Source of the DNA: Lysobacterales bacterium
Lineage (GTDB): Bacteria > Pseudomonadota > Gammaproteobacteria > Xanthomonadales > SZUA-5
Assembly (NCBI GenBank): GCA_024710675.1
Contig: JANJUH010000105.1
Coordinates: 1 to 25,269, forward strand
DNA length: 25,269 nt
Direction of reading: 5' to 3'
Below, piece after piece: positions 1-11,742 of this stretch; positions within the stretch are counted from its first letter, which is position 1; each line of letters opens with the position of its first letter. The notes under the pieces are model-generated. The model was not told the DNA's origin, made no database searches, and saw only the letters and a list, made by a program, of their open reading frames with translations. The position numbers and the translations under genes are program-made.

Positions 1-1782
1 CAGGTTCGTACCCTGCAGCACGTTCGCCGCCACCAGCACCACGATCGTCGCGCTGCGCACGCCGGCCGGGGCCGTCGCACCGGCCCAGGTGCAGGTCACC
101 GGGCTGGTGTTGGTGCAGGTGCCACCCGCGCTCGGAGTGGCCGAGACGAAGGAGGTGCCGGCCGCGAGCGGCAGCGCGAACTGCACGTTGGTCGCATCCG
201 ACGGACCACCATTGGTCAGCGTCGCGGTGTAGGTCAGCTGCGTGCCGGCCACGACCGGATCCGGGCTGTCGGTCAGGGCCATCGCCAGATCGGCCTCGAC
301 CACCACCGGCGTCGTGTCATTGGCCGCGTTGTTGGCCGGCGTCAGGTCCGCACCGCCCACGCCGTCGTCGGCGATGCTGCCGGAGATCGACAAGGCAGCC
401 GTCGTGCTCGGCAGCACGTTGACCGCGAAATTGGCCGTGCCGCCTGCAGGCGCGGCGCCGACGTTGCCGACATTGAAGGTGCAAGCCGTACCGGCCGCCG
501 AGCCATCGGCGCAGGACCAGCCGGCCGTGCTGCCGGCCGCGTTGAAGGTCGTCCCCACCGGCACCGTCGTCGAGATCACCACGCCCTCGGTGAACTGCGG
601 CGACACCTGCGCGTAATTGAAGGCGTAGGTCACCGGCGTTCCGGCCGTGGCGGTCACGCCACCGTCGCTGATCGCGAGCGTCAGGTCGGACGGGGTCTGG
701 CACGCCCAGGTGACGTTGTTGACGGTCTGCGGGTTGGTCCCGACCACCACGCCGCCCGTCTGGGTCGCCGTCACGAAGTGCACCAGCGAGAACTGGCCGC
801 GCACCGTCGGGGTGCAATCGCGGCTGAACACGAACGGGAAAGTCGGGGGGAAGCCGATATAGGTCGAGACGTTCGAGCCCGCAATCGGCGGCGCACTGAT
901 GTCCGGACTGACCGTTACGGTGTAGGTACCACCCGACGGGTTGGCGATGTTGGCCGTGATCGGCACCGGCGTGGTCTGCCCTACCACCGCATTGACCGAC
1001 TGCGGCGAGTTGGTGGTCAGGGTGAAGGAAGTACCGGTCTCGTAGGTCGAGACGTACTGCTGGTTGCCGCCAGCAGGAATGCTGACGCTGGCCCACTGGA
1101 AGCCGCCGGTGAAATCACCCGGACCGAAGGGCAGGCCCGTGTTGGCGAAGTTGTCCACTACCGTATTGGTCAGCAGGCCTTGCAGGGTCGAAAACGCAGT
1201 GACCGCGTAGTTGGCCGCGCCGGTCGCGACGATGCGCATGCCACGCGTGCCGTCAACGACGTCGATCGTCGTCGGACTCGCGAACAGCACCGCAGAATCC
1301 GCGCCTGCCGTATTGACCAGATCGAAATCGACGTAGCGGAACATGTTGAAGTCGATGGCACCCGCCGTCGGGTTGCTGATCACCATCGTCTGCGTCGTGC
1401 GCGCCGGCGCGTCGGCCACGACCACCGTCAGTGTGGCGTTGAGACCAGTGCCGTTGAGATTGGTCCAGGTCAGCGTGGCGGTATTGCCGACGTAAGTCTC
1501 GGTAGTCGGGGTCGGGAAGGTGAATTCGCGGGTATCCGTGCCGAGACGGTAGAACCACCAGTCCCTGAAGACCTGATCCTGCCCGCCGATCGTGAAGTCA
1601 TTCGTAGGCCCGGAACTGGTGGCGGTCCATGTCGTGGAGTTCAACGCCCACGACGTTGCTCCGGCGGTAATCGTGCCCGCCAGGATCTGCTCGGGAGTGC
1701 GGGTGGGATTGGGATCGACCTTCGCCTGGGCGAAGGCCGCGGACGACGTGAGCAGTAGGGCACACAAGAGCGCGCGTTTCAT
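1..1782 (-). CDS. Secreted DUF11-repeat surface protein (3' end beyond window)
   Basis: The reading frame is open from the ATG at 1782 to base 1, giving 594 codons with no stop, so the C-terminus lies outside the window. The N-terminus (MKRALLCALLLTSSAAFA, then QA) is a typical Sec signal peptide with an AFA-Q cleavage site. A domain rich in Thr, Asn, Gly and Val follows, with a WWFYRLGTDTREF segment near residues 75-87. From about residue 367 onward there are two DUF11-type beta-sandwich repeats: one beginning near SDLTLAISDGG, and one near residue 493 beginning EADLAMALTDSPDPVVAG. The second carries the typical TLTNGGPSDATNV and GTCTNTSPVTCTW segments. DUF11 repeats are known from secreted or surface proteins of Gram-negative bacteria; ligand and anchoring cannot be told here. 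A GGAG ribosome binding site (1792-1795) lies 9 nt before the ATG. It is read as a separate unit downstream of malQ. Confidence 0.8.
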   Translation of the reverse strand, partial: MKRALLCALLLTSSAAFAQAKVDPNPTRTPEQILAGTITAGATSWALNSTTWTATSSGPTNDFTIGGQDQVFRDWWFYRLGTDTREFTFPTPTTETYVGNTATLTWTNLNGTGLNATLTVVVADAPARTTQTMVISNPTAGAIDFNMFRYVDFDLVNTAGADSAVLFASPTTIDVVDGTRGMRIVATGAANYAVTAFSTLQGLLTNTVVDNFANTGLPFGPGDFTGGFQWASVSIPAGGNQQYVSTYETGTSFTLTTNSPQSVNAVVGQTTPVPITANIANPSGGTYTVTVSPDISAPPIAGSNVSTYIGFPPTFPFVFSRDCTPTVRGQFSLVHFVTATQTGGVVVGTNPQTVNNVTWACQTPSDLTLAISDGGVTATAGTPVTYAFNYAQVSPQFTEGVVISTTVPVGTTFNAAGSTAGWSCADGSAAGTACTFNVGNVGAAPAGGTANFAVNVLPSTTAALSISGSIADDGVGGADLTPANNAANDTTPVVVEADLAMALTDSPDPVVAGTQLTYTATLTNGGPSDATNVQFALPLAAGTSFVSATPSAGGTCTNTSPVTCTWAGATAPAGVRSATIVVLVAANVLQGTNL

Positions 1783-1816
1783 TGTTATGAACTCCGGGAC
1801 GCAGGATCACTTGTGG

Positions 1817-1845
1817 ATGTTAACAAGCAATTCAGCCTGTAACAA
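1817..1845 (-). promoter_or_regulatory. Candidate sigma-70 promoter for the DUF11 gene
   Basis: Reading the minus strand, TTGTTA (1840-1845) and TAACAT (1817-1822) are separated by exactly 17 nt. Each matches four of six positions of the sigma-70 consensus. The stretch is clearly more AT-rich than its surroundings and would give a leader of roughly 30 nt containing the GGAG site. This is a sequence match only; transcription was not observed. Confidence 0.4.
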
Positions 1846-1911
1846 CATTAGCAACGAGCCGTCTGGCGGAGGACGCTGTCATTTTCCGCGTGCCGGGTCA
1901 CGCGCCGGCCC

Positions 1912-3468
1912 TCACGCCGCCTTCGCCTGCTCCATAGGCACCTGCTCTCCGGGCAAGCCCAGCAACCCGATCGGCCCACGCCCGCTCGCCGCCGCGATCA
2001 GCCCCAACACCCGCGCCGGCTCCGTCCCGACCATGTCCCAGGTGAAGCGCCAGCTCCAGTTCTGCGGTCCCATCGTGCCGGGCGTGTTCATGCGGTGGCT
2101 GCCGTCGAGGCCGAGGGCATCCTGGAGCTGGCAGACGGCGATGTTGGCCACCGAGTTGCAGCAGGCGCGAATCATCGCCCAGTGGATGTCGGCGGGACCT
2201 GCGGCCAGATAGCTGCCGGCGTAGTGGCGCTCGCGGTCCGAGGCCTTGTCCCACCAGCCGCGCACGGTGTCGTTGTCGTGGGTGCCGGTGTAGGCCACGC
2301 AATGGCGCGGCCAGTTATGCGGCAGGAACTCGTCGCTGGCATCGGTGCCGAATCCGAATTGCAGGATCTTCATGCCCGGGAAACCGAGGCCGTCGCGCAG
2401 CTCGACGACATCGGGCGTGATCAGGCCCAGGTCCTCGGCAACGATCGGCAGCTCGCCGAGCTCGGCGCCGATCGCATCGAAGAGCGCACGACCGGGTCCG
2501 GGCAGCCAGCGCCCCTCCTCCGCCGTCGGGCAACTCGCCGGGATCTCGTAGTAGCCGGCGAAGCCGCGGAAGTGGTCAATGCGGAAGACATCGGCCTGGT
2601 GCAGCGCGCGCTTCACCCGTGCCGTCCACCACGCATAGCCCTCGGCCGCCATGCGGTCCCAGCGGTACAGCGGGTTACCCCAGCGCTGGCCGGTCGGCGC
2701 CATCGAGTCGGGCGGACAGCCGGCGACGACGGTGGGCTGGAAGGCCTCGTCGAGTGCATAGAGGTCCGGCCGCGCCCAGACATCGGCGCTGTGGTGGGCG
2801 ACGAAGATCGGCAGATCGCCCATCAGCGCGACGCCGCGCTGGTTGGCATAGGCCTTGAGCGCCGAGGCCTGCACGTCGAAGCACCATTGCACGAAGGACC
2901 AGAAACGGACCTCGCTGGCGTGCGTGGTACGTGCCTCGGCCAGCGCGGCCGGCACGCGGTCGCGCAATTCCGGCCGCCAGTGCCACCAGGCGGCGCCGCC
3001 ATGGGCGTCTTCGAGCGCCATGAACAGCGCGTAGTCGTCGAGCCAGCTCGCGTTGTCGGCACACCACTCGGCGAAGGCTGCCTGTTCGACGGCACTGCCG
3101 TGGGCGAAAAAGCCGCGCGCCGCCATCCGCAGTTGCGCGAGCCGCCAGGGCACGACCTTCGCGTAATCGACGCGGCGCGCGTCGAAGCCGCCCGGCGGCA
3201 GGCTCGGTTTGTCCAGCCAGCCGGCCTCGACGAGCGGTTCGAGCGCGACCATCAAGGGGCTGCCGGCGAAGGCACTGACGCTCTGGTAGGGCGAATCGCC
3301 TGGGCCGATCGGGTTGATCGGCAGCCATTGCCAGAGATGCTGGCCGGCCGAAACCAGCCAGTCGACGAACTGGCGCGCGGCGGGGCCGAAGTCGCCGATG
3401 CCGTAAGGACCGGGCAGCGAGGTCAGGTGCAGGAGCACGCCGGAGGAGCGGGCGTGGAGGTCGATCAT
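1912..3468 (-). CDS. malQ: 4-alpha-glucanotransferase (amylomaltase, GH77)
   Basis: The 518-residue cytoplasmic enzyme transfers alpha-1,4-glucan segments between maltooligosaccharides, releasing glucose and making longer chains for the phosphorylase. GH77 signatures are all present. The N-terminal RSSGVLLHLTSLPGPYGIGD motif is followed by the nucleophile region FRIDHFRGFAGYYE (Asp near 298), the acid/base IVAEDLG (Glu near 345) and the stabiliser TGTHDNDT (Asp near 398). The length fits the short amylomaltase type (about 500 residues) and not the longer E. coli MalQ (about 690). The ATG overlaps the glgX stop in an ATGA junction (3465-3468), and a GAGGA ribosome binding site (3478-3482) sits about 9 nt upstream. 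It is the last gene of the glgP-glgB-glgX-malQ operon; no convincing terminator follows. Confidence 0.96.
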   Translation of the reverse strand: MIDLHARSSGVLLHLTSLPGPYGIGDFGPAARQFVDWLVSAGQHLWQWLPINPIGPGDSPYQSVSAFAGSPLMVALEPLVEAGWLDKPSLPPGGFDARRVDYAKVVPWRLAQLRMAARGFFAHGSAVEQAAFAEWCADNASWLDDYALFMALEDAHGGAAWWHWRPELRDRVPAALAEARTTHASEVRFWSFVQWCFDVQASALKAYANQRGVALMGDLPIFVAHHSADVWARPDLYALDEAFQPTVVAGCPPDSMAPTGQRWGNPLYRWDRMAAEGYAWWTARVKRALHQADVFRIDHFRGFAGYYEIPASCPTAEEGRWLPGPGRALFDAIGAELGELPIVAEDLGLITPDVVELRDGLGFPGMKILQFGFGTDASDEFLPHNWPRHCVAYTGTHDNDTVRGWWDKASDRERHYAGSYLAAGPADIHWAMIRACCNSVANIAVCQLQDALGLDGSHRMNTPGTMGPQNWSWRFTWDMVGTEPARVLGLIAAASGRGPIGLLGLPGEQVPMEQAKAA

Positions 3469-5567
3469 GGCGGCGATTCCTCGTCGGGCATGCGGACCAG
3501 CACCAGCAGCGTTTGCGCTGGCGCCAGCAGGATGGGGGTGAATACAGGGACCGGGGCGAGATCGAGACCCGCGAGCGGCAGGCGCTCGCCACTCGAATCG
3601 AAGGCCAGCGCCCAGCCTTCGTCGAGGGCGAACTCACGCTCGATCAGCATCGGGTTGAACAGCAGTTTCAGGCGCGGCGCACGGGCACCGGCCGCCCAGA
3701 GTTCACAGCCGAAGTCGCGACGGTCGTGATCGTGCCAGTCGGCCACACCCATCCCGGTGCCAGCGGGCGTCAGCCAGCGCACGTGCGCCTTGCCCTCGCC
3801 GGCGTTGCCAGCGAACCAGTCGGAATGGCGCAGCAGCGGCTCGCGGCGGCGCAGCCGCGTCAGTGCAGAGATCAGCACGGCCGCTTCCTCGTCGACATTC
3901 CAGTCCAGCCAGCCGATCGGGTTGTCCTGGCAATAGGCGTTGTTGTTGCCGCGTTGGCTGTTGGCGTGTTCGTCGCCAGCCAGCAGCATCGGTGTGCCCT
4001 GGGCGAGCAGCAGCGTAGCCAGCAGCGCGTGGCGCGCACGACGACGCTGGGCCAGGGTCAGGGGATCCGTGGTGTGGCCCTCGATGCCGAAATTGACTGC
4101 GACCTCGTCGGCGCGGCCATCTCGGTTCTGCTCGCCGTTCGCATGGTTGTGCTTGTGCGCATAGGCGACGACATCGGCGAGCGTGCGGCCATCGTGCGCC
4201 GTGATGAAATTGACGCTGGCCGTGGGCCGGCGATGGCCGTGGTGGAAGAGATCGCTCGAGCCCAGCAGGCGACGCGCGAACTCGCCGCGCGGCACGCGCT
4301 GCAGCCAGTAGCCGCGCACGGCATCGCGGAAGCGGTCGTTCCAGTCGAGGAAGGTCCCGGGAAAGCGCCCGACCTGCCAGCCCTCAGGGCCGCTGTCCCA
4401 GGGCTCGGCGATCAGGCGAACACCGGCAAGCAAGGGATCCTGGCGCAGCGCAACGAAGAAGGGCGCATCGGGATCGAAGCGCTGGCGGGTGCGGCCGAGG
4501 ATGCTGGCGAGGTCGAAGCGGAAACCGTCGACGCCCATCGCCTCCACCCACCAGCGCAGCGAGTCGAGCACGAACTGCACGACGCGCGGATGCGCGAGAT
4601 TCAGTGTGTTGCCACAGCCGCTCCAGTTGACCAGGCGCCCCTCGCCCTCATGGCGATACCAGGCGGCGGCATCGAGCCCGCGAAGACTCAGCGTCGGACC
4701 GTCCTCGTCGCCCTCGGCGCTGTGGTTGTAGACGACGTCCAGCACCACCTCGAAGCCGGCCTCGTGCAGCGCTTCGACCATCGCCCTGAACTCCGCGGCC
4801 ACCGCGGTCGGATCGTGCGCGTGCGCACGCGTCGCGAGGCGCGGATCGGGCGCGAAGTAGCCGAGGGTGTTGTAGCCCCAATAGTTGCATACGCCCGCTT
4901 CCGCAAGCGCGCGCTCGGACAGGCTGTAGTGCACCGGCAACAGGCACAGCGTGGTCACGCCGAGGCGGCGCAGGTGGGCGATCGATGCAGGATGCGCGAG
5001 CGCCGCGTAACTGCCGCGAAGCGCCTCCGGGATGCCCTGCATGCGCATCGAGTAGCCCTTGACGTGGACCTCGTAGAGCACGAGGTCGGCGGTCGGCCGC
5101 AGCGCCTGCCGCGAAGCCCTCGGCAACTGCGCGGCGACGCGCGATTTCAGCGCGATCTCGGCGTTGTCGCGGACGTCGACGGCATGACTGCCCTCGGGGT
5201 GTCCGCGCACATGGCCGTGATGGCGATCGTCCCAGTGGAAGCGACCGAGGATCTCGCGCGCCCACGGATCGAGCAGCAGCTTGTGCGGGTTGTAGCGATG
5301 ACCCTGCTGCGGCGCCCACGGGCCGTATGCGCGATAGCCGTACACCAGCCCGGCACCGGCGCCAGGCAGGAAGCCCGAGTGTACGCCGTCCTCGCCGCGG
5401 ACCAGCCGGTGGCGCGCAGTTTCGTGCTCGCCGCGGGCATCGAAGCAGCACAGCTCGATCGCCTCGGCGTGGTCGGACCACAGCGCGAAGTTCACGCCAC
5501 CATCGACGAGGTGCGCGCCGAGCGGGTGGGCGCGGCCGGGCGCGAGTGCGGGCGATGCGGCGCTCAT
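3465..5567 (-). CDS. glgX: Glycogen debranching enzyme (GH13_11)
   Basis: The 700-residue cytoplasmic isoamylase-type enzyme hydrolyses alpha-1,6 branch points of phosphorylase-limited glycogen. An N-terminal CBM48-like beta domain (about residues 10-110) precedes the GH13 barrel. Catalytic residues are visible: VDGFRFDLAS (nucleophile Asp near 352), RLIAEPWDSGP (acid/base Glu near 388) and FITAHDGRTL (Asp near 459). GlgX-type motifs HKHNHANGEQNRDG and GNNNAYCQDNPIGWLDWN support debranching over other GH13 activities. The frame is open 27 codons further upstream, but the ATG at 5567 is chosen because it forms an ATGA overlap with the glgB stop and matches the usual N-terminus. It is coupled to malQ by another 4-nt overlap. 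Confidence 0.95.
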   Translation of the reverse strand: MSAASPALAPGRAHPLGAHLVDGGVNFALWSDHAEAIELCCFDARGEHETARHRLVRGEDGVHSGFLPGAGAGLVYGYRAYGPWAPQQGHRYNPHKLLLDPWAREILGRFHWDDRHHGHVRGHPEGSHAVDVRDNAEIALKSRVAAQLPRASRQALRPTADLVLYEVHVKGYSMRMQGIPEALRGSYAALAHPASIAHLRRLGVTTLCLLPVHYSLSERALAEAGVCNYWGYNTLGYFAPDPRLATRAHAHDPTAVAAEFRAMVEALHEAGFEVVLDVVYNHSAEGDEDGPTLSLRGLDAAAWYRHEGEGRLVNWSGCGNTLNLAHPRVVQFVLDSLRWWVEAMGVDGFRFDLASILGRTRQRFDPDAPFFVALRQDPLLAGVRLIAEPWDSGPEGWQVGRFPGTFLDWNDRFRDAVRGYWLQRVPRGEFARRLLGSSDLFHHGHRRPTASVNFITAHDGRTLADVVAYAHKHNHANGEQNRDGRADEVAVNFGIEGHTTDPLTLAQRRRARHALLATLLLAQGTPMLLAGDEHANSQRGNNNAYCQDNPIGWLDWNVDEEAAVLISALTRLRRREPLLRHSDWFAGNAGEGKAHVRWLTPAGTGMGVADWHDHDRRDFGCELWAAGARAPRLKLLFNPMLIEREFALDEGWALAFDSSGERLPLAGLDLAPVPVFTPILLAPAQTLLVLVRMPDEESPP

Positions 5568-7724
5568 GCCGGCACCAGCAGCAGGGTCGCCAGCGGCGGC
5601 AGTGTCAGCGTGAGCGCTGCCCTGCCCTCGCTTTCCGTATCGACGCAAAGCGGCCCGGCGCCATTGCCGAGGTCGCTGCCACCGTAGTGGCGCGAATCGC
5701 TGTTGAGCGCCTCGCGCCAGGCGCCCGGGCCGGCGGGCACCGGCAGCCGGTAGCCGTGGCGCGGCACCGGCGTGCAGTTGCAGGCGACGACCACGACATT
5801 CCCGGCACCATCGAAGCGCGCGAAGGCGAGCACCGACTGGTCGCGGTCATCCATCACCAGCCAGGAGAAACCGGCCGCCTCGCAGTCGAGCCGATGCAGC
5901 GCTGTGCGCTCGCGATAAAGCCGGTTGAGATCGCGCACCCAGCGCTGCACGCCGGCATGCCGCTCGTCGTCGATCAGATGCCAGGGCAGTGCCTCGTCAT
6001 GCCGCCACTCGTGCGGCTGGCCGAACTCCTGACCCATGAACAGCAGTTTCTTGCCCGGGTGTCCCCACTGGAAACCGAGGTAGCAGCGCAGGTTTGCAAA
6101 CCGCTGCCAGTCGTCGCCGGGCATCTTGCCGAGCAGCGAGCGCTTGCCGTGCACCACCTCGTCGTGCGAGATCGGCAGCAGGTAGTTCTCACTGAAGGCG
6201 TAGACCAGGCCAAAAGTGAGCCGATCGTGATGCCAGCGCCGGTGCACCGGGTCTTCCCCGATGTAGCGCAGCGTGTCGTTCATCCAGCCCATGTTCCATT
6301 TGTAGTGGAAACCAAGGCCGCCTGCGGACGTGGGCGCCGACACGCCCGGGAAGGCGGTCGACTCCTCGGCGATGGTGATCGCGCCCGGGCAGTCGGATCC
6401 CACCACTTCATTGAGCGTGCGCAGCAGCGCGATCGCCTCGAGGTTCTCGCGGCCACCGTGCACGTTCGGCACCCATTCGCCGGGCGGGCGGGAGTAATCG
6501 CGATACAGCATCGATGCGACCGCATCGACGCGCAGGCCGTCGATGCCGTAGTGCTCCAGCCAGTGCAGCGCGCTGCCGACCAGGTGCGCGCGCACCTCGG
6601 TGCGACCGAAATTCGGGATCAGCGTGTTCCAGTCACGGTGGAATCCTTCGCGCGGGTCGGCGTACTCGTACAGCGCCGTGCCGTCGAAACGGGCCAGACC
6701 ATGGCCATCGTTGGGGAAATGGGCCGGCACCCAATCGACGATCACGCCGAGCCCAAGCGCATGACAGGCGTCGACGAAAGCAACGAATCCGGCCGGATCG
6801 CCGAAGCGCGCGCTTGGCGCATACAGGCCGACCGGCTGGTAGCCCCAGGATCCGTCGAAAGGATGCTCGGAAACCGGGAGCAGCTCAATGTGGGTGAAGC
6901 CGAGATCGGCCGCGTAGGCCGGCAGCGTCGCGGCCAGCTCGTGCCAATCGCAGAAGCCGCCATCGGCACGTCGCCGCCACGATCCGGCATGGACCTCGTA
7001 GACCGCGATCGGCGCGTCGCGCCGGTTGGCTGCCGCGCGCTCCGCAGGCAGCGCGCGTCGCTCCGGCGGGAGAGCCACGCGACTGGCCGTGCCGGGACGC
7101 AGCTCGGCCGCGAAAGCGCAAGGATCGGCCTTCGCTGGCAGCAAGGTGCCCTCGGCGCCGAGCAACTCGTACTTGTAGAGGTCGCCCACGGCGGCGTGCG
7201 GGACGAAAATCTCCCAGACGCCGGCCACGTGGCGCAAACGCATCGGATGACGGCGGCCATCCCACTGGTTGAAGGCGCCGACAACACTGACCCGCCGCGC
7301 ATTCGGCGCCCACAGCGCGAAGCGCACGCCCTCGATGCCATCGATGACCATCGGGTGCGCACCGAGGAACTCGTCCGGGCGCAGGTGGCGGCCTTCGGCG
7401 TAGGCCTCCAGCGTGTCGTCGGGGATCAGCGCGCCAAAGGCATAGGGATCGGCCAGCAGGCTCTCGCCGCCTGCCTGCCATGCGATGCGCAGCCGATAGT
7501 CGAAGCGCTTGCGCCGCCGTGGCACCCGCGCCTCGAAGCATCCTTCGGCGTGTCGCTGCACAAGCTCCACCACCACGCCACCCTTGGCCGCGTCGAGCAG
7601 TTCGACACGGAGCGCGCCTGGCAGCAGCGCGCGCACCCACAGCGCGCCGCTGGCATCGGGGTGCATCCCGAGCACCGCGAAGGGATCGGGGTGGCGGGCG
7701 CCGACGAGGGCCGCGATGTCGGCT

Positions 7725-7735
<11 letters not shown>
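5564..7735 (-). CDS. glgB: 1,4-alpha-glucan (glycogen) branching enzyme (GH13_9)
   Basis: The 723-residue cytoplasmic enzyme cuts alpha-1,4 chains and re-attaches them by alpha-1,6 bonds. The length is close to E. coli GlgB (728). The N-terminus MLAEADIAALVGARHPDPF opens the N1 beta domain; a second CBM48 domain contains VRFALWAPNARRVSVVGAFNQWDG (split here as about residues 137-160). The catalytic barrel has GIDGLRVDAVASMLYRDY (nucleophile Asp near 404), ITIAEESTAFPGV (Glu near 457) and PISHDEVVHGK (Asp near 525). The open frame extends upstream to 7861, inside glgP, but the ATG at 7735 begins the conserved N-terminus and overlaps the end of glgP by 11 nt, so translation is probably coupled. 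No strong ribosome binding site is seen before it. Confidence 0.96.
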
Positions 7736-10226
<2,491 letters not shown>

Positions 10227-10366
10227 GGCCATCCTGCGCTGCGGGGAAAGCCCACGATCACACACCGGCGGGAAGTCGGCAGGATTCGGGAGCGTCGGCA
10301 GATTAAAGGCGGGCGTCAGGACGGGCGTGGAGGTGAAAACGTATTCATCGCGGCAAGCCCGTCGGC

Positions 10367-10483
10367 GTAGGAGCGCCCTTGGGCGCGATCGGCCGGCGGC
10401 AAGCTTGATTCGCGCGCAGAGCGCGCTCCTACGGGTGCGGCGCGTAGCGGTCGCGTTCGTAGGAGCGCCCTCGGGCGCGATCG
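10367..10483. repeat. REP-type palindrome cluster (three units)
   Basis: Unit 1 is at 10367-10391 and begins GTAGGAGCGCCCTTGGGCGC. An inverted unit is at 10411-10432, ending GCGCTCCTAC. Unit 3 is at 10459-10483, nearly identical to unit 1 with CTCGGG in place of TTGGG. Each unit has an internal GCGCCC/GGGCGC stem. Units 1 and 2 together form a larger hairpin. The GTAG head resembles REP sequences known in Xanthomonadales and Pseudomonas. The cluster occupies most of the 271-bp gap between the redox gene stop (10498) and the glgP start. Confidence 0.8.
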
Positions 10484-10497
10484 ACCCGCGTCGAGGC

Positions 10498-11610
10498 TCA
10501 GAACAACCACTCCGGCTTCACCAGCATCAGCACGCCGAGCAGCGCCATGACGAGGCCACTGACCAACTTCAGCCATTGCCCGGCACCGACACTCAGTTTG
10601 CTGCTGGACAGCGCCCACACCGCGGTGCCGACCATCAAGGCGTCATCCATGATGTAACCGACGATGTAGAGCGCGAGATAGCCGTAATGCGCCGCCGGCG
10701 AAAGGCTCTGCTGCGCCAGGATCGCCGTGTACATCGCCGGCAGCCCGGCGGTGCACAGCAGCTCGACCAGGTTCACCAGCACCGCCAACGCAGCAACGCC
10801 GAACAGCGAGAGGCCCAGTGTGCGCGCTGCGAGGATGCGCCTCATTCGGGCATAGAGTCCGGGCTTGGCGGCATCGGGGATCGACAACGACACACCGGCG
10901 CCTGGCCGGAAGAAGTCCTTGATGTTGATCGCTGCAATCGCCAGGGCCAGGGAAGCGAGGGCGATTCGCAGGGCCGTCGACAGGCCAACCGCCAGGAACA
11001 GGTTCAGCCAGGCCGCCATGAACAGGAAGTACACCGCGCCGCTGACCAGCACGAAGGTGCCGGCGATCAACGCCATCCGCCGACGGTCCTTCAGGTGCAC
11101 GAGCATCGACAGCAGGAACAACAGCACCCACATCGCGCAGGGATTGAAGCCATCGAGCAGGCCGACGGCGAGGGTGAAGGCGGGCAGGCCCAGTTCGGTC
11201 ACGCTCAAGCGCCCCAGCCATCCCGCATCGATGCCATTGCCGGCCTGCGGCGCGGCCGCTGCGCCATCCAGCATCGCCTCGATCTCGGGCCCGCTGCTCG
11301 CGGGCGTATCGAAACCCGAATACAGAAGTCCGCGATACACGAAGGTCGGCACGCCCGGCGGCCAGGTACCGGTGAGGTGGGCAAAGCTCATCAGCTCATC
11401 GCGCGCCCCCGTATCGGTATCCACAGCCCGGTAGATCACCGTCAGGCCCGGGCGACTGCGCTCGAGTTCGGGCAGCCAGGCCTTGGCTTGCGCGCAGTGC
11501 GGACAGTCGGCGCGCACGTAGACCAGCAGCACCGACTCCTCGCTCGCACTGGCGAGGCCGGCCTGGGCCAGCAGGAACACCCACAGCAGCCATTGTCGGA
11601 TGAGCCTCAT
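10498..11610 (-). CDS. Thioredoxin-like CPHC domain fused to DsbD/CcdA-like membrane domain
   Basis: The 370-residue protein starts with a signal-like hydrophobic stretch (MRLIRQWLLWVFLLAQAGLA). A thioredoxin-fold domain follows with the redox motif RADCPHCAQAKAWL (Cys 36 and 39) and cis-Pro region GVPTFVYRG (about residues 86-94). From about residue 140 there are six or more transmembrane segments. Two membrane cysteines, in LLDGFNPCAMWVLLF (Cys near 158) and LVELLCTAGLPAMY (Cys near 286), sit where DsbD and CcdA carry their electron-shuttling pair. The likely role is moving reducing equivalents across the inner membrane to the periplasmic CPHC domain. Substrate is unknown. The ATG at 11610 is chosen because it starts the signal sequence; the frame extends 24 codons further. 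The gene is divergent from a DCC-family redox gene across 132 bp. Confidence 0.75.
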   Translation of the reverse strand: MRLIRQWLLWVFLLAQAGLASASEESVLLVYVRADCPHCAQAKAWLPELERSRPGLTVIYRAVDTDTGARDELMSFAHLTGTWPPGVPTFVYRGLLYSGFDTPASSGPEIEAMLDGAAAAPQAGNGIDAGWLGRLSVTELGLPAFTLAVGLLDGFNPCAMWVLLFLLSMLVHLKDRRRMALIAGTFVLVSGAVYFLFMAAWLNLFLAVGLSTALRIALASLALAIAAINIKDFFRPGAGVSLSIPDAAKPGLYARMRRILAARTLGLSLFGVAALAVLVNLVELLCTAGLPAMYTAILAQQSLSPAAHYGYLALYIVGYIMDDALMVGTAVWALSSSKLSVGAGQWLKLVSGLVMALLGVLMLVKPEWLF

Positions 11611-11742
11611 GCCGACCCCGATGCGACATACAGGCCCGGATGATCGACCGATCGGCGATGCCCTGACCCTGATCGCGCGCAAACATCGGGGTCACGGCAA
11701 CGCGTGCATGCTGCCTCCCCGATGGGAAGTGGCGTTCCACTG

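Noticed and set aside
242..1758. Plus-strand frames in the first 1.8 kb
   Set aside because: The minus strand has one uninterrupted 594-codon frame with a signal peptide and DUF11 repeats, which explains the region.
1887..1904. Hairpin CGCGTG/CACGCG after the malQ stop as a terminator
   Set aside because: The stem is only 6 bp, and on the minus strand it is followed by AAAA and not by a T-run, so an intrinsic terminator is not supported.
2095..5687. Long plus-strand frames opposite malQ and glgX
   Set aside because: They lie across genes with complete catalytic motifs and have low-complexity Arg/Ala-rich translations.
10367..10483. Repeated GTAGGAGCGC units as a CRISPR array
   Set aside because: There are only three units, in mixed orientation, with irregular spacing and internal palindromes; no cas gene is nearby.
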